From Sodalis ligni (lineage in GTDB: Bacteria; Pseudomonadota; Gammaproteobacteria; Enterobacterales; Enterobacteriaceae), in the NCBI RefSeq assembly GCF_016865525.2, contig NZ_CP075169.1:1-64000 (forward strand): DNA of 64,000 nucleotides, given 5' to 3'. The position numbers were made by a program, and so were the translations under genes. This document shows, piece by piece, positions 51,210-59,706 of this stretch; position 1 is the stretch's first letter, and every line of letters starts with the position of its first letter. The notes beneath the pieces are model-generated. The model ran no database searches. It was not told the origin of the DNA and was given only the letters and a program-made list of their open reading frames with translations.

Positions 51210-53133
51210 GTGTGCGCCGGGCATGGCGCGTAGCGCCTTGACGGGCGCTGTCCCTGGACCGTGGTGGTCAAGGGGCGACTTGGAGGTGAAAGTCCTTTGC
51301 ACACCCGGCAAGGGGAAGTGCTAGCCGAACGGCAAGGGTGCCCACCGCGAGGCGGGATCTGAAGGAAGCCGAAGGCAAAATGCTGGCCTGACGAACAGGA
51401 AGCGACTTAGGCGTGACAGCGGGGTAAGGCGGCACATATCGTCAAAGCCCGATACTTGCACGGAACGCTGTTACGTAGAGTCGACAGGTATAAGCATGAA
51501 GGTCGCGCGAATTACCCCGGGAGGTCTGTACGTCTGCCTTGGTGCTACCGGGCGTCGAGAGGCGACGGGATGAACGTGCAGAAGTCAGCCGAGGCCATAG
51601 TAGCGGTGCAAAACCGGTATCGTGAAGGGCCGAACATTTACAACCGTGATTAGGACAGGTTATCTCGATGGGTATTGATGAGGCACAAGCGCAGGACACT
51701 GCGGCCCGGACAGGAGGAAGCGAACAGTATTCGCAAGGGCCTGACACGGGTGCTGAAATACCCACGGCGAAAGCTGAGCAAACGAAAGCGGAACACCCGT
51801 TGTCAATCGAGGCGGTGATAACACGCGGCAACCTGATGCTGGCCTATCAGCGGGTTCTTGAGAATAAAGGCGCAGCAGGGGTCGATAATCTGGGCGTCGG
51901 CGAACTTAAAGACTGGCTGAAATGGCACTGGCCGACGGTGAAAGCGGCCCTGCTGGACGGAAGCTACCTGCCGCAGGCGATACGCCGGGTCGAACTGCCC
52001 AAGCCTAACGGCGGAGTCAGGGTCCTGGGTATCCCCACGGTGGTGGACCGGCTTATCCAGCAGGCCATCCAGCAACACCTTACCCCCTATTATGAACCTG
52101 AGTTCTCCGAATCCAGCTACGGCTTCAGACCGGGCCGCAATGCGTGGCAGGCGGTGCGACAAGCACAAGCCTACGTGCAAGGCGGCCGGCGCTGGGTGGT
52201 GGACATGGATCTGGAGAAGTTCTTTGACCGGGTTAACCACGACATCATGATGTCGAGGCTAAGCCGCAAAATCAAAGACGTCAGACTGCTCAGGCTCATC
52301 AGGAGTTATCTGGAAGCGGACATGGTCAGCGGCAAAGTGGTGACAAAACGGCGGGAAGGGATGCCGCAAGGCAGCCCGTTATCGCCGTTGCTCTCCAACC
52401 TGCTGCTGACCGACCTTGACCGTGAACTGGAGCGCAGGGGCCACCGGTTCTGCCGTTATGCGGATGACTGTAATATCTACGTGAGCAGCCGCAAGGCGGG
52501 AGAACAGGCGATGAACTCGATAAGCCGGTATCTGGAAAAGCACCTGCGGTTGACGGTGAACCGAGATAAAAGCGCGGTGGCCAGGCCCTGGGAGCGCAAG
52601 TTCCTGGGATATAGCCTGACGTGGCACAAGCAGGCAAAACTGAAGATAGCGGCGAGCAGCGTGTCCAGGCTGAAGGAGAAAATCCGCAGCCTGACGACGG
52701 GAAACAGTTCAAAAGCGCTGAAAGCGGTTATCGACGGGCTTGCTCCGGTGCTGCGAGGTTGGATAAGTTACTTCCGGCTGACCGAAGTCAAAGGGATACT
52801 GGAAGAACTGGACGGCTGGGTCCGCCGTAAGCTGCGTTGTCTGCTGTGGCGGCATTGGAAAAGGCCATACAAACGGGCAAGGATGCTGATGAAAGGCGGC
52901 CTGAGCGAAGAAAGGGCGTGGATATCGGCGACGAACCAGCGCGGACCCTGGTGGAACGCGGGGGCAAGTCATATGAACCAAGCGCTGCCGAAGAAACTCT
53001 TCGATCGTGCAGGTCAGTTATCGCTGCTGGAGTTGCACAGGCAGTTCCAGTGTTGTAAATGAACCGCCGTATACGGAACCGTACGTACGGTGGTGTGAGA
53101 GGACGGCGGGAGTAATCCCGCCTCCTACTCGAT
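51210..53133 (+). mobile_element. Group IIC (bacterial class C) intron
   Basis: A complete-looking group II intron. The 5' end GTGTGCGCC, followed by CGGGCATGG, fits the conserved intron start (exact first base 51210 or 51212). An ORF for a maturase lies inside, and the 3' end has domain V (GAACCGCCGTATACGG with CCGTACGTACGGTGGT, from 53061) and domain VI (GGCGGGA / TCCCGCC) before CCTACTCGAT. Class C introns home to sites just after terminator hairpins, and this one sits directly after the tRNA-Pro terminator. The element separates proK from benE. Confidence 0.88.
51668..53062 (+). CDS. ltrA: Group II intron reverse transcriptase/maturase
   Basis: The intron-encoded protein (464 residues) that helps splicing and copies the intron RNA into DNA. 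Reverse transcriptase blocks are visible: IPTVVDRLIQQAIQQHL, SSYGFRPGRNAWQAV, VVDMDLEKFFDRVNHD, GMPQGSPLSPLLSNLLL and the catalytic CRYADDCNIYV. The maturase X domain follows (LRGWISYFRLTEVKG, WVRRKLRCLLWRHWKRP). No C-terminal HNH endonuclease, as expected for class C. It ends inside domain V and appears intact, so the intron may be active. Confidence 0.93.
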   Translation: MGIDEAQAQDTAARTGGSEQYSQGPDTGAEIPTAKAEQTKAEHPLSIEAVITRGNLMLAYQRVLENKGAAGVDNLGVGELKDWLKWHWPTVKAALLDGSYLPQAIRRVELPKPNGGVRVLGIPTVVDRLIQQAIQQHLTPYYEPEFSESSYGFRPGRNAWQAVRQAQAYVQGGRRWVVDMDLEKFFDRVNHDIMMSRLSRKIKDVRLLRLIRSYLEADMVSGKVVTKRREGMPQGSPLSPLLSNLLLTDLDRELERRGHRFCRYADDCNIYVSSRKAGEQAMNSISRYLEKHLRLTVNRDKSAVARPWERKFLGYSLTWHKQAKLKIAASSVSRLKEKIRSLTTGNSSKALKAVIDGLAPVLRGWISYFRLTEVKGILEELDGWVRRKLRCLLWRHWKRPYKRARMLMKGGLSEERAWISATNQRGPWWNAGASHMNQALPKKLFDRAGQLSLLELHRQFQCCK

Positions 53134-53174
53134 CGGTTGGGTTCTCCTTTGATATAGATTTCACCGCCCGGGAG

Positions 53175-54359
53175 TCATGTCCTGTTCCACGCCTGCCGGC
53201 TGAGGATGAGATGTGTGGCGCCGCCGCCGATTAGCCCCCAAAACGCCGAACCTACGCCCAACAATGTGACACCGGAAGCCGTGATCAGAAACGTGATGAT
53301 CGCCGAGTCGCGCTGGCGCTCATTTTCCAGCGCACGATACAAACTCCCGGCAATCGCGCCGAGCAACGCCAGCCCGGCGATGGTATGGATCAGCGCGGCA
53401 GGCAGCGCGGTAAGGACCATGCCGATAGAACCGCCAAACACACCGGCAATCAGATAAAAAGCGCCGGCTGCGACGGCAGCCATATAGCGTTTTTGCGGAT
53501 CGGGATGAACGTCCTCCCCCATACAAATTGCGGCGGTAATGGCAGCGATACAGACGGTAAATCCGCCGAACGGGGCAAGAATCAGCGCCGTCAGCGCCGT
53601 CCATGTGATCAAGGGAGAAACCGGCAGCTGATAGCCGTGCGCTTTCAGCACGGCGATACCCGGCGCATTTTGCGATGCCATCGTTACCACGAAGAAAGGA
53701 ATACCGATACCAAGAATCGAGGACAGAGTGAAATGCGGCATCTCAAACGCCGGAATGGCGAACGTTAGCGTCTGGCCGTGCGGTGCGATACCACCCTGCA
53801 GTCCAGCCACAATCAGCCCGGCGGCCAGCGCGAGAACAATCGCATAGCGAGGCAGGACGCGTTTCGCCAGCAGATACACCAGGCACATCGAACCCGCCAG
53901 TGCGAAATTACTTTGCAGTGAGGTAAAGGCGTCCAACCCGAAACGCAGCAAAATCCCGCCCAGCATGGCTGCCGAAAGTGCCTGCGGTATGTAATGCATT
54001 AGTTTGGCGAATAAGCCGGTGACTCCGCACAGCAGAATCAGCCCGGTGGCAAACACAAAGACGCCAATGGCTTCGTTGATCGACGTGCCGGGAAGGCTGG
54101 TAACCAGTAGCGCCGCGCCGGGCGTTGACCATGCCGTGACCACCGGTGCGCGGTAATACAGCGATAAGCCGATGCTGGTGACGCCCATTCCCAGGCCAAG
54201 CATACTCAGCCAGCCGCCAATCTGCGCCATGCTGGCACCAGCCGCTTGAGCCGCTTGAAAGATGATCGCCGCAGAGCTGGTATAACCGACTAAAACGGCG
54301 ACAAATCCGGCGATCAACGCCGAAAATGTCAAATCCTGAAAATTGAAACGCGGTGACAT
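53175..54359 (-). CDS. benE: Benzoate/H+ symporter family protein BenE (YdcO)
   Basis: An inner-membrane protein of 394 residues with about 12 helices in the BenE family: FSALIAGFVAVLVGYTSSAA at the start, YRAPVVTAWSTPGAALL, and MASQNAPGIAVLKAHGYQLP in the middle. It closely resembles Escherichia YdcO. The substrate is unproven; benzoate is inferred from the family name. No benzoate catabolism genes lie nearby. It is divergent from sutR, as ydcO is from ydcN in Escherichia. Confidence 0.9.
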   Translation of the reverse strand: MSPRFNFQDLTFSALIAGFVAVLVGYTSSAAIIFQAAQAAGASMAQIGGWLSMLGLGMGVTSIGLSLYYRAPVVTAWSTPGAALLVTSLPGTSINEAIGVFVFATGLILLCGVTGLFAKLMHYIPQALSAAMLGGILLRFGLDAFTSLQSNFALAGSMCLVYLLAKRVLPRYAIVLALAAGLIVAGLQGGIAPHGQTLTFAIPAFEMPHFTLSSILGIGIPFFVVTMASQNAPGIAVLKAHGYQLPVSPLITWTALTALILAPFGGFTVCIAAITAAICMGEDVHPDPQKRYMAAVAAGAFYLIAGVFGGSIGMVLTALPAALIHTIAGLALLGAIAGSLYRALENERQRDSAIITFLITASGVTLLGVGSAFWGLIGGGATHLILSRQAWNRT

Positions 54360-54402
54360 GCGTGAAAATCCTTCTGGTTAGCGGACGCTAGCGGTATGCT
54401 GT

Positions 54403-54420
54403 AGTGCGTTATAGCGCACA
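54403..54420. promoter_or_regulatory. Dyad operator 1 in the benE-sutR gap
   Basis: AGTGCGTTATAGCGCACA contains the near-perfect palindrome GTGCG-TTATAG-CGCAC. The same 16-base core recurs 40 bases downstream. The likely ligand is the SutR repressor. Confidence 0.65.
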
Positions 54421-54442
54421 GAGGATGCGCCAAATATAGCAC

Positions 54443-54460
54443 CGTGCGTTATAGCGCACA
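54443..54460. promoter_or_regulatory. Dyad operator 2 in the benE-sutR gap
   Basis: CGTGCGTTATAGCGCACA repeats the core of operator 1 exactly. Centres are 40 bases apart (nearly four helical turns), which would place two dimers on the same face of DNA. It lies 25 bases before the sutR start. Confidence 0.65.
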
Positions 54461-54484
54461 ATCGCGATCGTCAAAGGAGCCAGG

Positions 54485-55051
54485 ATGCAGGAAATCACCC
54501 GCCACATTGGCAGCCAGTTAAAGGCCGTACGCAGCGAACGCGGCTGGAGCCTCAGCCAGACGGCAGAAAAAACCGGTGTCAGCAAAGCGATGCTGGGGCA
54601 AATTGAGCGCGGCGAATCCAGCCCGACGGTAGCGACACTGTGGAAAATCGCCAGCGGCCTGAATGTTTCTTTCTCGGAATTTCTTGAAACGCCACCCGCA
54701 CAATCCGCGGCGCTGCATCGCTACGGTGTATTGACCACGTTCAACAGCGAGACGTCCGGGATGCGCGTCGTGCCGCTGTTTCCTTACGACGCCACGCTTC
54801 GCATGGATATGTTTGTTATCGATCTAAAACCGGGCGGACACAGTGAATCTTCGCCGCATGAAGCGGGCGTCATCGAGCATGTGATCGTGATTGAGGGCGA
54901 GCTGACGCTGACGGTAGACGGAGTGACCCGCACGCTGATAGCCGGTGAGGCACTGCGCTTCGTGGCGGATTGCCCGCATGCTTACCGCAACGAAAGCGGT
55001 TATTCCGTGCGTTTCCACGACCTCATACATTATCCCCACGGTCGCCCGTAA
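54485..55051 (+). CDS. sutR: XRE-cupin transcriptional regulator SutR (YdcN)
   Basis: A 188-residue regulator with an N-terminal helix-turn-helix (WSLSQTAEKTGVSKAMLGQI then ERGESSPTVATLWKIA) and a C-terminal cupin (HEAGVIEHVIVIEGELTLTV, ALRFVADCPHAYRNES). Escherichia SutR is linked to sulfur utilisation. It is divergent from benE over the two dyads, and probably represses both. Confidence 0.9.
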   Translation: MQEITRHIGSQLKAVRSERGWSLSQTAEKTGVSKAMLGQIERGESSPTVATLWKIASGLNVSFSEFLETPPAQSAALHRYGVLTTFNSETSGMRVVPLFPYDATLRMDMFVIDLKPGGHSESSPHEAGVIEHVIVIEGELTLTVDGVTRTLIAGEALRFVADCPHAYRNESGYSVRFHDLIHYPHGRP

Positions 55052-55294
55052 CGGCCTCATTTCCCGAGCCAAGAATAATCCTAATGTTGCCTCATTGTTA
55101 CCGTCGCTCTCTCGTCTCCTGCCAGCTTTTTTGTTGATATTGCTGGGGAAAAGTACCCCGGATCTCATCATTCAGTTATTTTGAATATATTAAACAAAAA
55201 TATTTTCTGGACTATTTTATTAATGAGCGTTAATATTACTTCATCGAAAGCGAAGAGCTTTCACACTCATAACGATTAACACAGGACTTACATC

Positions 55295-55441
55295 ATGAAA
55301 AAGACAATCGCAGCACTTGCACTCATCGCAGCTATGGTCGCACCGGCAGTTTCTATGGCCGCACAGAGTGACTACCAGGACTATGCCCATACTTATCCGG
55401 TAAGTCAGGGTAACGCAAATCACGTTAATACCGCTGAGTAA
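55295..55441 (+). CDS. Small exported protein (48 aa)
   Basis: AGGA lies nine bases before ATG 55295. The ORF has a clear Sec signal peptide (MKKTIAALALIAAMVAPAVS then MA-A) and a short polar mature peptide of about 26 residues (AQSDYQDYAHTYPVSQGNAN and HVNTAE). A strong terminator follows 40 bases after the stop. The combination of ribosome binding site, signal and terminator supports a real gene. No family was recognised. Confidence 0.7.
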   Translation: MKKTIAALALIAAMVAPAVSMAAQSDYQDYAHTYPVSQGNANHVNTAE

Positions 55442-55480
55442 AAACGTGTCAAAGTGATACAAATAATTTCACCATATTCT

Positions 55481-55518
55481 CAATCCCGTGGCGTCGAACG
55501 CCGCGGGATTGTTGTTTT
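55481..55518 (+). terminator. Terminator after the small exported protein
   Basis: CAATCCCG-T-GGCG and CGCC-G-CGGGATTG pair around loop TCGAA, followed by TTGTTTTT. It lies before the stop of the convergent SDR gene. Confidence 0.85.
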
Positions 55519-55550
55519 TGGCCTCATTTATTCCTACAAATGATTTTTTA

Positions 55551-56333
55551 TCATTGCTCCGAATAGTTCCACAGCAGTCCGCCGTCGATTACCATGGTTG
55601 CGCCGGTGACATAGGCGGAATCGGGCCCGGCAAGGTAGGCCACCATACCGGCCACATCTGCCGGTTTGCCTAGACGGCCCAGCGGGATATTGCCGATAAG
55701 CGCGGCGAGCAGTTCGGGGCTGTTGAGCAGCTTGGTATTGATAGGGGTTTCAACGGCGCCGGGGGCGATATTGTTTACCGTAATGCCGTGGGGCGCCAAT
55801 TCAATGGCCAGGTTGCGCATCAGCATTTTGAGTCCCCCTTTGCTGGCGCAGTAGGTGCTGAAGTGGGGAAACGGCAGTTCCTCATGCACGGAGCTGATAT
55901 TGATGATTCTCCCCGGACGATTGGTGTCCCGCAGGTGCTGTACCAACGCCTGGGTAATAAAAAAGGTTCCCTTGAGATCGACGTTGAGCACCGCGTTGTA
56001 ATCCTCTTCGGTGATGTCCAAAAACGGCGCCCTGCGCTCTATGCCCGCATTGTTCACCAGAATATCGATCCGTCCCATTTGCGCGACGCTATCGCTGATG
56101 ATGCGTTTATTGTCCGCCACGTCGGCGATATTTCCCGCGTCGATAATCACCCGGCGGCCCAATGCCTTGATTTCGGACAGAACCTCTTCGGCGCGATTAT
56201 CGTCGGCGCGGTCGACAATAATGATATCGGCGCCTTCTTGCGCCAGCCGCACGGCAATGGCTTTACCGATGCCCTGGGCGCTGCCGGTCACCAGGGCGAC
56301 TTTTCCTTGAAGACTCGATTCTTGAAGACTCAT
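55551..56333 (-). CDS. SDR-family dehydrogenase (glucose 1-dehydrogenase-like)
   Basis: A 260-residue classical short-chain dehydrogenase: cofactor motif [20 protein letters not shown] (about 16-35), [13 protein letters not shown], catalytic Ser in [11 protein letters not shown], Tyr-Lys in [11 protein letters not shown], and the terminal [17 protein letters not shown]. Close in type to Bacillus glucose 1-dehydrogenases. Its start overlaps the treF stop by four bases (ATGA), so translation is coupled. That suggests oxidation of glucose released from trehalose, which is an inference. Confidence 0.88.
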   Translation of the reverse strand: MSLQESSLQGKVALVTGSAQGIGKAIAVRLAQEGADIIIVDRADDNRAEEVLSEIKALGRRVIIDAGNIADVADNKRIISDSVAQMGRIDILVNNAGIERRAPFLDITEEDYNAVLNVDLKGTFFITQALVQHLRDTNRPGRIINISSVHEELPFPHFSTYCASKGGLKMLMRNLAIELAPHGITVNNIAPGAVETPINTKLLNSPELLAALIGNIPLGRLGKPADVAGMVAYLAGPDSAYVTGATMVIDGGLLWNYSEQ

Positions 56334-58039
56334 AGTAATCTCCCGCGTTGATTGGATGGGGCGGCGTTTGCCCGCGCCTGGTTGGTTTCATGATCTCCAT
56401 AAAGCGTCAATAGCATGCGTACGACGCCGTTGGTCCAGCCGAAGCCGTCCTGGAGCGGATATTCACCACCGCCGCCGCCCCGCGAGCCCGCCGCGCCGGA
56501 AATATCGTATTTTTCCACCAGCTTGCAGTGCTGCCGGTAATGATCGCCTACGGCGTTGAGCCAGCGGGTGGCTATTTGGTCCGCCAGGATGTTTTCGCCA
56601 TATCGGCGCAGCCCTTGAATGGCCATCCATTGCAACGGCGCCCAGCCGTTGGGCTTGTCCCACTGCTGGCCGTTTGCCGACAGGGTGGTCATGATGCCGC
56701 CGGCGAACAGCAGCCGATCCGCCAGCGCCTTGGCCACCGCCTTGGCCTGCCGCGGGCTGGCCATACTGGCGAATAAGGGGACGGCACAGGCGGCGCAAAG
56801 GGCGCAAGGCCGTGATAAAACCCAGTCGTAATCGCGATAGGTCCCGCTTTCGCTATCCCATAGCAGCCTGTCGACGGCATCGCGGCGGCGCGCTGCCCGG
56901 TCGCTGAACAGCCGCGCCGTGGCCGGGTCGCCGGTGTTTTTCGCCAGATCGGCGATGGTCGTTTCAAGCTTGAACATAAAGGCATTGAGGTCGATGGGCA
57001 GAATCGACGTCGTGCGAATGCTGCTGATATCATCGGCATTGCCGAACCAGCGTGATGAGTAGTCCCAGCCGGAGGCGGCGCCGGCGCGCAGCTCCCGGTA
57101 GATTTCATTGGCCGGACGCGAAGATTTGCGTGCGGTTTCCACATCTTCGAGATAGGATTCGTCCCGCGGCGTATCGCGATCGTCCCAGTAGCGGTTCAGC
57201 ACGGCGCCGTCGGGCAATTTCACCACGTGCCGTTTGGCTTCGCCGGGGGAAAGCGCGTCGGCTTCCCCCATCCAATAGTGATACTCCTTCAGCAACTGCG
57301 GCAGATAATGTTCGGCGAAGTGTAATTCCTCTTTTTCGAACAGCTCCACCATCAAGGCGAATACCGGCGGCTGGGATCGACTGAGATAATAGGTACGGTT
57401 TCCGTTGGGAATATGGCCGTAATGATCGATGAGGTACGCGAAATTATTCGCCATATTGCGCAGCAAATCCGCCCGTCCGCTGGCGCACAGACCGAGCATG
57501 GTAAAATAGGAGTCCCAATAATACATTTCGCCGAAACGTCCTCCCGGCACCACATAGGGTTCCGGCAGCGGCAGTAGCGAAGATTGGGCAGGGTGGTCTT
57601 CCGGCCGGCGTATTAACACTTCCCATAAGCCGTCGATATGCTCGAGAATATTTTGTTTCGGGTCGGCAATATAATGACTGACCGGAGCTTCAGGCGGAGC
57701 AAAATACTCATTGATAAAATCGGCGAGGCTGAAATCGGGACCGGAAGAGCGCTGTTGATAGCGCGCCAGTATTTCCTCGGGGTCGATTTTAGGCGCACAG
57801 TCAACGAACGTCTTGCTGTCCGGGAAAATGCGTGACAGTTGCACCGCCTCAAACAGTGCTCCGTAGCGATCCGCCGGGCTTAATTCATCGGATTTCGGCA
57901 ATCCGTCGATATGAACCGGCTTCGGCTCCCTATGGACGGGCCGGGCTGAAACGGCATGGGCCGGCGCGGCGTGGGCCGCGGCGTCTTGGACTCCGGCTTG
58001 ATAGGCTGATTTATTGATAATGAATCCCCTCTCTGGCAA
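56330..58039 (-). CDS. treF: Cytoplasmic trehalase TreF
   Basis: TreF (glycoside hydrolase 37) splits trehalose into two glucoses. Matches include [60 protein letters not shown], the acid in [14 protein letters not shown], and [20 protein letters not shown] with the base in [18 protein letters not shown]. No signal peptide is present, so it is the cytoplasmic type. The start is uncertain: the frame opens at TTG 58039 without a ribosome binding site, while AGAGAGGGG lies just before an in-frame ATT-ATC. The Ala/Pro/His-rich N-terminus (about 15-45) is unlike Escherichia TreF. Confidence 0.9.
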   Translation of the reverse strand: MPERGFIINKSAYQAGVQDAAAHAAPAHAVSARPVHREPKPVHIDGLPKSDELSPADRYGALFEAVQLSRIFPDSKTFVDCAPKIDPEEILARYQQRSSGPDFSLADFINEYFAPPEAPVSHYIADPKQNILEHIDGLWEVLIRRPEDHPAQSSLLPLPEPYVVPGGRFGEMYYWDSYFTMLGLCASGRADLLRNMANNFAYLIDHYGHIPNGNRTYYLSRSQPPVFALMVELFEKEELHFAEHYLPQLLKEYHYWMGEADALSPGEAKRHVVKLPDGAVLNRYWDDRDTPRDESYLEDVETARKSSRPANEIYRELRAGAASGWDYSSRWFGNADDISSIRTTSILPIDLNAFMFKLETTIADLAKNTGDPATARLFSDRAARRRDAVDRLLWDSESGTYRDYDWVLSRPCALCAACAVPLFASMASPRQAKAVAKALADRLLFAGGIMTTLSANGQQWDKPNGWAPLQWMAIQGLRRYGENILADQIATRWLNAVGDHYRQHCKLVEKYDISGAAGSRGGGGGEYPLQDGFGWTNGVVRMLLTLYGDHETNQARANAAPSNQRGRLL

Positions 58040-58051
58040 CTGAGACTTGAC

Positions 58052-58170
58052 ATATACCCGTCATATTTCAAGTTGCAGGTTCGTTGGCAATACTCGGCTC
58101 ATCCATGAGCCTCGCCCCTTCGGGGCCGCTGCGTCGCCGCCTCCCTGCACCTCGAATTATTTAGGGTATA
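58052..58170. repeat. Dispersed palindromic repeat, full copy
   Basis: The ends are ATATACCCGTCATATTTCAA and CTCGAATTATTTAGGGTATA, imperfectly complementary. Inside are AGTTGCAGG and CCTGCAC arms, CTCATCCATGAGC, and the hairpin CCCCTTCGGGG. Shorter copies are at 20571 and 33761. It lies upstream of treF. No ORF is present, so it is a small non-autonomous intergenic repeat. Confidence 0.75.
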
Positions 58171-58668
58171 GTGCGTATTATCGTAAGGCGGTGCCGAGGT
58201 TAATATCGCTGGTCAATGTCGAATAATTTAAATTAGCTCAGCTTTATAAAAATATCTCTTAAGAATAGTCTGGTAAACTCAATCTCATTATCTGAATTGG
58301 GCAAATAAATCTTTCCTCAAGAATATATTATTTCCAGAATGATCTGGACTTTATCAGTATAGTAAAAGCCGCGATTTTATCCGCTTCTTGGGTGAATTAT
58401 TAGCAGGTGGAGTAAAACCCTAGCTCTTTTACCTTTGGTAAAATTCGCCGGTAATTCCCATGTTATTTTTATTCATAACGTATCTGAGTGTTACTGAAAG
58501 GCATTAATCACTTGTAGATTTCATGGTTATTTGAATTATCGAAATTAAAAGAATAAATGTAAAAGGGCATCGGATAAGGGCGATATCTCTTAAACGATTA
58601 AGCCTCACGCCCAGGGGCCGCCGGCGCAATGCTAACGGCTGGGCCCCCGGTTAAGGCCGGTGGATGTT
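58171..58668. other. AT-rich intergenic region upstream of treF
   Basis: About 500 AT-rich bases between the palindromic repeat and the stop of the AraC-type regulator. I see no gene; a short hairpin-rich GGGGCCGCCGGC segment lies just beyond the regulator's stop. Confidence 0.5.
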
Positions 58669-59448
58669 TCAACAGGACAAATAACGCCGGGGAGTTTCTC
58701 CCAGGGTCTTTTTGAACATGGCGATAAACGCGCTGGGACTCTGATAACCCAGCGAATTGGCCAGCAGGTTAATCGGACGGCCCTGGGCCAGATGAGTCAC
58801 GGCTTCCGCCAGGCGCAGCTGCTGGCGCCATTGGGAAAAGCCCATACCGGTTTCGTCGCGGAACAGCCGGGCCAGGGTGCGGGCGCTGGCGCCGACGCGG
58901 TTGCCCCAGTTTTCCAGCGTGTCGTTGTTTTCCGGTTCCCCCAGCAGAGTATCGCACACGCTGAGCACCCGCCGATCCCTAGGCAGCGGCACCATGCAGA
59001 CGGTAGCGCGCGGGCAGCGGTGCAGCTCATCCAGCAGCAGGGTGGTGCTCATCTCCACGCGATTGAGCTCCGCCGCCTGCTGGGCCTGATGCCAGGATTT
59101 AATCAGTTCATACAGCAGCGGCGTGACCTGCAGGGCAACGTCGTCATACCAGAAATCACGCGTCAGCGGCGGAAACAGATAGATATTGTGCGTGGTGACG
59201 TCGTTGATGGCGTGCAGTTCATGGGGCATACCCCCCGGCAGCCAGAGCGCGCGCCTGGGAGCCAGCGTCCAGATATGGCGCTCGGTAAGTACGCGCACCA
59301 CCCCCTTCAGGGTAAATATCAGTTGCCCCTGTTCGTGTGCGTGCCAGTGTTGGCGTTCACCCTGGCGATAGGCGAGTTCAACATACCGCATTTTCTCTAA
59401 CCGTTCGGGCTGCGCCGTGTCATACTTCTTTCGCCAGGTGGGTTCCAT
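58669..59448 (-). CDS. AraC-family transcriptional regulator with cupin-type sensor
   Basis: A 259-residue regulator: N-terminal AraC-binding cupin (RQHWHAHEQGQLIFTLKGVV, RALWLPGGMPHELHAI) and C-terminal double helix-turn-helix (GASARTLARLFRDETGMGFS, INLLANSLGYQSPSAFIAMF with KKTLGETPRRYL). ATG 59448 follows GAGAGGA; 16 upstream codons are unsupported. It is divergent from the siderophore receptor and probably its activator or repressor. Confidence 0.87.
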   Translation of the reverse strand: MEPTWRKKYDTAQPERLEKMRYVELAYRQGERQHWHAHEQGQLIFTLKGVVRVLTERHIWTLAPRRALWLPGGMPHELHAINDVTTHNIYLFPPLTRDFWYDDVALQVTPLLYELIKSWHQAQQAAELNRVEMSTTLLLDELHRCPRATVCMVPLPRDRRVLSVCDTLLGEPENNDTLENWGNRVGASARTLARLFRDETGMGFSQWRQQLRLAEAVTHLAQGRPINLLANSLGYQSPSAFIAMFKKTLGETPRRYLSC

Positions 59449-59589
59449 CGGGTCCTCTCGTTTATCTCTACTGTCTTTTTCAGCAATCGCCGCCAATAAC
59501 GGAAATAACCGTCAACTACTGTCTGATTTGCGCTATTTCTCCGCTTTATATCTTTCCTATACTGGCAGCATTGCTGCTTTTTGAAAAGC

Positions 59590-59608
59590 AAATGATTATC
59601 ATTTTTAT
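59590..59608 (+). promoter_or_regulatory. Fur box upstream of the siderophore receptor
   Basis: AAATGATTATCATTTTTAT matches the Fur consensus (GATAATGATAATCATTATC) well, about 100 bases before the receptor start. It predicts iron repression of the receptor-fhuDB genes, and perhaps of the divergent regulator. Confidence 0.75.
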
Positions 59609-59706
59609 CCGCGTTGATGGCTGAAACGTTATCTATTGGACCTTTGCGGTTGAAACATTTTTGTGGAAACGGCGTTTAGTGCGATTTTTGATTCCGGGGA
59701 TAAGGT

